Notes under the pieces: generated by a model
The model's input: the letters and a program-made list of their open reading frames with translations, nothing else
What the model was told of the DNA's origin: nothing
The model's database searches: none
In this document: positions 9,632-16,311 of the stretch, piece by piece
How positions within the stretch are numbered: the first letter of the stretch is position 1
Layout: each line of letters begins with the position of its first letter
Made by a program: the position numbers and the translations under genes
Source: Jimgerdemannia flammicorona
Lineage: Eukaryota > Mucoromycota > Endogonomycetes > Endogonales > Endogonaceae
Assembly: GCA_003990745.1 (NCBI GenBank)
Contig: RBNI01003251.1
Coordinates: 1-16,311 of the forward strand
Direction of reading: 5' to 3'
Length of the DNA: 16,311 bases

Positions 9632-9765
9632 TGAACATTTGTTATAGATATGAATTTTTTTCATTAATGATAGATATGAACTCTTTAATATAAGTATAAA
9701 CTAATATTCTATAGATATAAACTCTTTATTATGAGTATGAACTTATATTTCATAGATATAAATAG
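9632..9765. repeat. 41-bp imperfect tandem repeat with about 20-bp half units
   Basis: Full units at 9671-9711 and 9712-9752, a partial third unit from 9753, and a shorter unit at about 9632-9658. The half unit is close to TAGATATGAACTCTTTAATA alternating with TAAGTATAAACT.... It lies at the junction between the truncated Gag and the antisense gene relic, where a transposon end may be. Confidence 0.7.
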
Positions 9766-9831
9766 CTTATAAACAATAGATGAACATAAGGTAGAATTTC
9801 CAAAAAAAGACTATTTTATTTTATTTTTTGT

Positions 9832-9935
9832 TTATAAATACTCTTGCAAACATTTCTCTTAACAGATACTTCTCTTCTATAAATACTTCCTTCTTCTATA
9901 AATAGTTTCTCTTACTATATATTCTTCTCTATATT
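9832..9935. repeat. TATAAATA / TTCTCTTC short repeats
   Basis: Three TATAAATA-like boxes, each followed by a pyrimidine tract of the CTTCTCTTC type, directly downstream of the antisense gene's stop codon. Irregular units; no function assigned. Confidence 0.4.
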
Positions 9936-11561
9936 CTACTCATCTCTTTCTTGGATCAGATCATTCTTATTTAATAAAAGAGGAATATCAGAAATGTCAA
10001 TCATCTCATTATCTTCATCTGAGTCAATATATTTGCATAGATTATGAACTGTTTTTTCAATCTTAAGTAGATCAATATAATAGCAAATCTTGTTAATTAT
10101 CTCAAGCTATTTCATATATATTTTCTTGTGCTCTCTTTTATTAAAAGTTCTTGATAAGGTATCAGACCAGGTAATATAATCCAGCTATAATTATATAAAG
10201 AAATAAGTATATACTGAATAAGTATATACTAATAAATATAAATCTACAAACTTGAAAATATACTTATAAATATATAAATAATACTAACTATATAATAGTT
10301 AATATGTTCATCTTTTTGAAATATATTCATAAACTGAGGTTTCTATTTGAAGAATATGAAATAGAGTAGTTACTTTATATAGTTGCTATTGAATAACTTA
10401 CTGAGCTCACTCTTATCATCCTTCAGATAAATAAAATTATTCTAGACTCACAAATGTTATACTGCTTATTAGTGAGTATGATCAAGATCTTTAAGAGCTA
10501 TATATCTTGGCTAGTTTATGTTAGAGAAGATTTGATTGAACTTTTATCAAAGACTTCATAAATGTGAGAATAGTAGACTATAATCTGATAGTATAGCTAT
10601 TTTTTTAATAAAAATAAAAATGGTTGAGTTTATGAACTGCTAAATAAATATATGAACAAAATATAAATGAAATACTCACTATAGTATAAATTGACCTATC
10701 ACTATCTTTGGCCTTTAAGTCTACATCTTTCAAAATTTTAACAATAATATCTATTTTCAGATCACTATTGCACTTTGGAAAAAAAATTTCAAGAAAAAGA
10801 TAATAAAGAAATATATCTACTATGAGCTTCTAGATCACTTTATTAATCTTATATTTCTGGCAGAGGTCACTGATGCCTATAGATTTGCTAAATTATAATA
10901 AGAAAATTCAATTTATATTTATAAATAAGCTATAATATATAAACTATAATTCACAAACTCATTTCCAAAAACAACTTACCCATTTCTTTTCCTACCTTAC
11001 TTAACCATCTATCCTACATATCTAACCAAATAAGTCTCTATATTATTATTCTGAAGTACCTTATTATCTAGAAGTATCTTATTGTTTAAAAATATCTTAT
11101 TATTTAGAAGTACCTCATTATCTGAAAGTATTTCACTATATGGAAACACCTTGTCATCCTGAATTATAAGCTCAGGTTGTTCATTATCTTTGCCTTATTT
11201 GCTACTCTCACCTTGTTCACTAACTCTGCCTTCACTTTAATCTTGTATAGTCTTTTGCTATTTAGTTATCCTTTTATTAAAGTTAGAAGTTATGAACTTA
11301 CTAGTATTGACCTTATCTGGGCATAATGTAGTCTGCTTAATTTTGTACAATTTTGTGGTCTGGTATAGTCTGTCTATAGTCTGCTCTTTGATTTTGTACA
11401 CCTTTATGGTCTGTGGCCTATCTGGTCTGCTACTTTTTGGTTTTACAGAACTGATATAATTTGTTCATGGCTTGGTATATATTGTTCACAGCTTAGTACT
11501 TATTATTTATACTAGGATGTATTTTATTTATCTTAGAATGTAATCTATTATCTTTAGACAT
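9936..11561 (-). pseudogene. Unrecognised multi-exon gene relic (antisense)
   Basis: ATG at 11561-11559 begins MSKDNRLHSKINKIHPSINN; the stop TAG is at 9938-9936 after an acidic tail (DSDEDNEMIDISDIPLLLN). Likely exons: 11561-10980 (one frame change inside, possibly a 44-nt intron or an indel near 11288), 10887-10680, 10584 to about 10370, and 10184-9936. Introns 10979-10888 (GTAAGT..TTTAG, 92 nt) and 10679-10585 (GTGAGT..TCAG, 95 nt) keep phase; the limits of the last intron are uncertain on its donor side. Exon 2 reads KSIGISDLCQKYKINK then FFPKCNSDLKIDIIVKILKD with one stop. Exon 1 includes the 18-bp repeat coding for NNKILLD-like units. In-frame stops are TAA/TAG, plus one TGA in exon 3. 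I do not recognise the family. It stands head-to-head with the Plavaka transposase and may be its partner gene or a separate insertion. Confidence 0.6.
11040..11165 (-). repeat. 18-bp tandem repeat, seven degenerate units
   Basis: Units start at 11040, 11058, 11076, 11094, 11112, 11130 and 11148; the + strand pattern is ACCTTATTATCTAGAAGT. On the minus strand each unit encodes six residues close to NNKILL / DNEVLL inside exon 1 of the antisense relic. The multiple-of-three unit supports former coding. Confidence 0.75.
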
Positions 11562-12230
11562 AAAGAGATTGTGGTAAGAGAGAGTAAGAAAAGATATAAT
11601 TCTTCTAAGTGAAGACTTTCTTTTATATTTACAATATTCATAATAGACATATATATATATAAATATTATCAAAAAGTCTAATAAGTGAATATAAAGTTTG
11701 CTTACTTACATTTAGTTAATATGACAATATAATAAGTTTAATTAATATAATAAAGTATAAGTATGTTAAACAAGTACACATTAAGCAAGCATATCAAGCA
11801 AGTACATTAAGAGCAAAAGTACAAAGCCAATCAGATAAAGAATTCTATTTTAGGTCAGTATATTTCATAATTGCAAACTTACTGTTAAAATTTATATTGT
11901 CCTTCAAATCCTTTCCTACTTCAAACCTAATATCATCATGAAGCTTTATTCCTCATATTATAATCTAAAGTATAAATCTACCTCAGGATTAACTTGATAT
12001 ATCTACAAGATATATAATATACTTATATAATATTAGAATGATAAGTCTATATTGAATTTCTAGTTCATCAAGATTTTAGTAACTTTAATATTATACTACT
12101 ATTTTCTACAAATTCATCTACAGTTTGTGAGTTAACCTTGAATTCCACATATATTTCAAGTTCAAGCAATCTATATAAATAAACTTAGAAGATTTCCAAT
12201 AATTATGCTAAGTATATATATATAATTCAA
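11562..12230. other. Divergent intergenic spacer, about 670 bp
   Basis: AT-rich DNA between the start of the antisense relic and the first supported codons of the Plavaka relic. It contains short direct repeats of AAGCAAGYAY type around 11768-11813. I see no convincing coding sequence; the transposase N-terminus and promoters of both relics would lie here. Confidence 0.4.
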
Positions 12231-14540
12231 GATAATATCAGCAATGATAGTTTATCTTTAATTCAAGAACAAGAAAGCCTATTATTTAGTAAAAATGACA
12301 ATTTAATTTAAGAGAAAAGATAATTGTTCAGGAAGAATGACAATTTAATTCAAGATCAGAGAAGTCCATCTACTATATTGGAGTTTAGCAAGGATCATAT
12401 TATCTATAAACTAACTAGTGGTCAGATTATTAATAGTAAGGAAGTACTTATACAGTATAATAAATTTATTTCTAAACTCAGATAGATACCTATAACTGAT
12501 GTGAACAATCCTTTATATCTTTAAAAAAATAATAGAGAAATTTGGCTCATGAATCTATTATTTTGAAGTAGAAATATATTCTGAAAGATTGAAGATGAAC
12601 TTCTTAATATATTTGTAGATAGAAGAATTTCAATTGCAAACAGACCCCTTTAGTTTATAAACTCAAGAGAGATGATAAAACTTTTAGATATACATAGTAG
12701 CTAAAAATAGAGTAGTATATAATTAAACAGTTAATATTCCTATTAAATTTATGAATATTCAGTAATTCTCTTTTTTAAATTAGTCTTTTAATTATAAAGT
12801 ATTTAACATCACTCATATATTCAAAACTTAGACTGGTGAATATATATTATTTTATTAAGATCTACTTGCTGTTCTGCATAAGCTGATGTTAAATACTTTA
12901 TTCAAGGACAATATAAAATTTAAAGTAGAGAAATACTATATGGCAGATGGTATACAAAAGTACTCTAAGATATATTAGAGTGATTTTTGATAGTAAATAT
13001 AGATAAAATAATAATTAATTTTAGTTCATAGATAATCAGTCAGTATACTCACTATTTATAGACTATAATTCTTTTTCCAAACTATTGAAAAAAACTCTCA
13101 CTTGGTGCAACAGAATTTCAGTATTACTTGGAATTGATCAAATATATTGTAATCTGTTTGGATATACCAAAATATATCTGCTATATATTTCTATTAATAA
13201 TATCTCTAAATGTATTTAGTGAATATACTCACAAAATATATTTCCAGTAATTGTATATTTTCTAATTATTAAAGAGACTCTCAAGGAGACTGAAAAAGAC
13301 TCCTTCTATAAATCAAAAGCAGTTCTATATTATAGATATACATATGTCATAAGTACTTTATAGACTATCTGTAGCAGAAAAAAAGTAATATTTATAATTA
13401 TAAAATTGTTTAAATAAAAATTTTATTATTTGATAGCTGATTATAAACATATTTTATAGTGGTATTATTATGTATAGACCAGATAGTAAACTTCATGATT
13501 ACTGTTCAGTAGTTATGTCTTTTATGATTAATTATCCAGAGGTATATTTGATCTGTCTGATCTATATAAATCAAGTCTACCTAAAATGTATAGTCCCTTA
13601 CTTACAATTTTCATACCTTGATAAGATATATCCTCTACAAACAGTTTCTGAGATACAGAGAGCAGTTGTAAATATACAGATTTATAATTCAAAAGGCAAA
13701 TATAAAATAGCTAAAAAGAGTCCTCAAGAGCATGAATTGTAGAGACTAATTATATATATATATTAATTTTGCTTATTTTTGAATAAATATTTTTTTACTA
13801 ATAATTATACCATCTGTTAACCAAACCCCAGAATATACTATAGGAACTATCTCTTATAAATATTTATTCAATAATTATATCTAATATACTTCATTAAGTG
13901 AAAAAAGATATTTGAGAACACCTGATCAATCTAACCCTTAATCTTATCAAGAGTTTATTTGATATATATATAGTAAATCTACTTATATATACTAGAGCTA
14001 GATCTCTATATTTAGTTTATTCCTTAATATTCTAGACTAAAAAAATTATCTATTGGAATTTCAAATCTTAGTTAAATAACTATAGCTGAATATCAATAAC
14101 TAATACATATGAGTATTATATATATTATGGTAAGTTCATAAACTGTTTGTAAACTCTTTAACTAAAAAACAAAATTCTTTTAAAAGATATTCCTCTCATA
14201 TATAAGAGAGATTTTCAAATCACTTCATATTGTCAAATATCTTACAATATTTATTGAGTGATACTTCTATATCTCATCACTAGTCTAGACTGAAAAAACA
14301 CTTATAGATCAAGATATGCTATTATCTCAATTCAACAAACTAAAGAATAATTTACAGAGATCTTACCAAGTTTACTGAACTTTGAAAAACTTCACTCTTT
14401 ATAGTATATTTCTGAGTCAACTCAAATATTTGATATATCAGATAATACTAATATAGAGATAACTAAATATCAATATTACATAGAAGTTAAGATATCATAT
14501 TAATGAATAAATAAATATAATCCTCATGCCTCTTTCTCTA
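12231..14540 (+). pseudogene. Plavaka-type (CMC superfamily) transposase relic
   Basis: Landmarks in Plavaka order, in shifting frames. N-terminal charged region 12231-12483. NNPLYL (12504-12521), cf. the NPFYPF..EWELA motif. ELLNIFVDRRISIA and FINSREMIKLLD (about 12597-12680). LLAVLHKL..LFKDNIKF..YYMADG (12862-12951), cf. the ..NPLF..I.F.P...Y element. Then SDF followed by three stops in place of the WWW-like motif (12988-12996). VLLGIDQIYCNLFG..YISINNISK (13121-13210), cf. the first catalytic D and IGNI box. An open 90-codon stretch, 13470-13742, starting MYRPDSK (cf. CADG, second D) with NYPE. IFLLIIIPSVNQ (cf. ITPDVLHQ) near 13790-13824. NFEKLHSL (14378-14401) and NIEITK (14450-14467), cf. 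the NTE.TE catalytic-Glu motif; the Glu codon survives. Such proteins move DNA by cut and paste. At least four frame shifts and many stops: inactive. Terminal inverted repeats not found. Confidence 0.8.
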
Positions 14541-15659
14541 CTATCTTACTGGTTACAAGATTTAATAAGCAATCTTCTGAGTTCCCTTTCCTCTACTATT
14601 ACTCTCTCTATCTTAGATTGATTTGCTATGCCTGTAAGAGTATAGTGGAAGGGAAGTAATAATAATAAGTTGTCTCTTTATTAGTATCAGATTAGTGTCT
14701 TCTCTACTTTTTCACAGTTTCTAGTATCTTTAGCTACATCTGAAGTATTCTCATTTTGGTGTTGTGCTTTTTTCTTTTTGCTATTACTAATAAAGTATTA
14801 TCTGGTATATCATGAGCTGTATATAGAGTTGGCTGACCTTGGGTGTCAAGTGCCAGTATAGGTTACCTGCAGGTCTCTGGTACCTGTAGTGGGGCTCTCT
14901 GAGCTTTGACAAGCTTCCTGGTAAGCATAGTTCTAGTATAGATGACTGCTTTTTAGGAGAAGTCAGGATGGGAGAGGAGATGGTTATTATAGATAAGAGA
15001 AGGAGTGATTATAGTAAACTAGTAGAGTACCAGGCTGGGGGTAGACATCAGGGCTAGGCAGATACTGCATCAGTAGAGTCTTCTGATTAGTGCAGAGTAG
15101 TTAGGTAGTAAGTATTACTCTTGACTACTTTTGATAATTTGTAAGATTGTGCCCTAATTGTTAGGAGTGGTCAGGGGGCTCAAGGCTATCTGAATCAGAT
15201 ATCTTAGCTGCACTCAACTGGAACTAGGAGCTGATATGGCAATATGATCAAGATCTATAAGCTTGAGTAGTGAGTATTGTAAGTCTTCTCTCATCTCATA
15301 TATAAGTTCTCTACTCATCTCATCAGAGAGAACCAGGTCCTACCCACTGTTCTGTACTTTGAGGAGATTTTTCTTTATCTGTTACTTTTCTTAGAGCAGT
15401 AGAAGCTATGTGAATTGGCCTTATATATATATTGGAGTTTCAGATATATACCTAAAGTATATATTTATTACTCTCTAGTAGTAGGAAGAGCATGGTGTAT
15501 AGAATAAGATATAGGCAATCTTGCCCTACTGTACCTGGTATAGTTGAGCTACTGGATAATAGCTAGTCTAGGTTTAATGGAGGTATAGTGCTCAGTAGGA
15601 GGTGGGGAAGGGGTTTGACCTATATAATCTAGGTTCTTTTTTAATAAAATCTGCAGGAC
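14520..15659 (-). pseudogene. Unassigned coding relics, relatively GC-rich, antisense
   Basis: Minus-strand open segments separated by stops or frame changes. 15659-15315: VLQILLKKNLDYIGQTPSPP.. ending FSLMR, 115 codons with only four internal stop codons at three sites. About 15215-14960: SDSDSLEPPDHS.. and YLPSPDVYPQPGTLLVYYNH. About 14935-14740: TMLTRKLVKAQRAPLQVP.. and LALDTQGQPTLYTAHDIP. About 14680-14520: TGIANQSKIERVIVEERELR. A T-rich tract ending AACAG (complement of 15667-15700) just before 15659 looks like a splice acceptor, so 15659 may begin an internal exon. No family recognised; Pro/Ser-rich composition would suit an element-encoded Gag-like or accessory protein. No CpG although much less AT-rich than the surroundings. 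Confidence 0.4.
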
Positions 15660-15700
15660 TTCAGATCTGTTAAAAAAAAAAACAAAAAACAAAAAACAAA
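15643..15700 (+). other. AATAAA plus A-rich tail, possible retroelement 3' end
   Basis: AATAAA at 15643-15648 is followed 23 nt later by A11 and then CA6 CA6 CA3 (15672-15700). On + this resembles the 3' end of a poly(A)-tailed retrocopy or LINE. On - the same sequence is a pyrimidine tract with an AACAG acceptor, which suits the antisense relic better. Undecided. Confidence 0.35.
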
Positions 15701-15718
15701 CATAATCCTCTTCTCTAA

Positions 15719-16277
15719 GTTATTAAGTTTGTAGAGTACCAAACAGTACTTGAGGACAAGCTTGATCATATTATAACCAGTAAGTTTATAGATACCTTAA
15801 GCTCACTAATAACTAAGAAATACTGGTATCTGAGTACTAGTATTTCTAAAGATATACTCTATATTGATGAAGTTTCAAAATTATTTAGGCTATGTGATCT
15901 TGAACTTACTACTTAGATATTTTTCTATAACCTTCAGTTTATATCTGAAAATGAATATTATCATCAAGTGAATAGGAAGAACTTTCAAATCCAACAGTAA
16001 GTTATTTATACTAAGCTAGTCTGTGAACTTTTTTTGTAATATTTCTAATATCTCTCCTTAATCTCTATAGATTAATGTCTTTACCACTTTATCAATTAGA
16101 GTTTATGATCTATTTGTAGACATAAAATTAGATTTGGCTATATTTTACCAACTTATTCACTGTAAGTAACAGTTTTATAGAAGTTTACAATATGACTGAA
16201 TAGTATTATATAATCTCACAGATAAGTAGTTTGAGATAAGACAAGATATATACAAATATCTTTTTGCCCAAGTTTGC

Positions 16278-16283
<6 letters not shown>
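15719..16283 (+). pseudogene. Unassigned two-exon gene relic, 3' part beyond window
   Basis: Frame 2 is open from 15719 to 15996 except one TAG at 15914: KFVEYQTVLEDKLDHIITSK, then KKYWYLSTSISKDILYIDEV and FISENEYYHQVNRKNFQIQ. A GTAAGT donor at 15997 and CTCTATAG acceptor at 16061-16070 give a 74-nt intron. The next exon is open as INVFTTLSIRVYDLFVDIKL.. with stops TAA, TGA and TAG. The phases differ by one (exon 1 ends in phase 2, the open frame starts in phase 0), so a small indel or another splice site is needed. No ATG within the open part, so an upstream exon is likely. Family not recognised. Confidence 0.5.

Positions 16284-16311
<28 letters not shown>
16284..16311. repeat. Terminal poly-T run of 28 nt
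   Basis: Uninterrupted T from 16284 to the window end. It could be the reverse of a poly(A) tail of a minus-strand retroelement, a microsatellite, or an assembly break at a homopolymer. Confidence 0.7.

Larger units (their letters stand above)
3780..16311. other. AT-rich, CpG-depleted block of mutated transposons
   Basis: CpG is common up to about 3779 and then almost vanishes: by eye I see only one, near 4815, in about 12.5 kb. GC content falls sharply, except for a relatively GC-richer segment at about 14820-15640 that also lacks CpG. In 4000-8900 the + strand has clearly more C than G; this bias fades afterwards. Coding relics carry stops explained by C-to-T or G-to-A change while reading frames are often kept. 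This fits repeat-induced point mutation (RIP) or long-term deamination of methylated cytosine. Confidence 0.9.

Noticed and set aside
13470..13742. 90-codon open frame as a standalone small protein
   Set aside because: Its residues align with the second-Asp region of Plavaka transposases, and flanking frames continue the family.
3780..16311. Mitochondrial DNA or an AT-rich bacterial segment
   Set aside because: Nuclear-type retroelement and DNA transposon relics with spliceosomal introns explain the region; no mitochondrial genes or tRNAs were seen.
1..16311. CRISPR array, tRNA or rRNA genes
   Set aside because: No regularly spaced repeat-spacer pattern and no cloverleaf or rRNA-like segment was found by eye on either strand.

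Overview
The window looks like nuclear DNA of a filamentous fungus. It has short spliceosomal introns (about 70-95 nt, GTRNGT-like donors, CTAAC/CTGAT-type branch sites) and one intact gene of the NmrA-like family. Next to that gene lies a long AT-rich tract of transposon relics mutated in the manner of RIP or cytosine deamination. I cannot fix the phylum from sequence alone.

Region by region. Positions 1-3670 are ordinary mixed-composition DNA with many CpG sites. They hold one gene, a five-exon NmrA-like Rossmann protein (1104-2723, +), with a CCAAT/TATA-like promoter. Its fourth intron is a multiple of three with no stop codon, so simple ORF calling hides it. Downstream is gene-free DNA containing a 40-bp duplication spaced 96 bp apart.

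From about 3780 to the end the composition changes abruptly: by eye I find only one CpG (near 4815) in about 12.5 kb. Reading through the mutations, the tract resolves into stacked dead elements. (i) A Ty3/Gypsy LTR retrotransposon on + (about 3675-8790), with gag, protease, RT, RNase H and integrase traceable in order; every pol landmark from 5822 to 7429 is in one reading frame. (ii) The LTR region and Gag of a second Ty3-like element (about 8600-9612, +), broken off after Gag. (iii) An unrecognised multi-exon gene relic on - (9936-11561) with an internal 18-bp repeat. (iv) A Plavaka-type (CMC superfamily) transposase relic on + (about 12231-14540). (v) Unassigned, relatively GC-richer coding relics on - (about 14520-15659). 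(vi) A further unassigned two-exon relic on + (about 15719-16283). The window ends in a 28-nt poly-T.

Only the NmrA-like gene looks functional. The other coding traces carry in-frame stops of the type made by C-to-T or G-to-A change (CAA/CAG/CGA/TGG to stop), and several have lost catalytic residues. The most unusual points are the divergent arrangement of the unknown antisense gene and the Plavaka transposase, which may be a two-gene transposon, and the sharp CpG cliff about 1 kb from a live gene.
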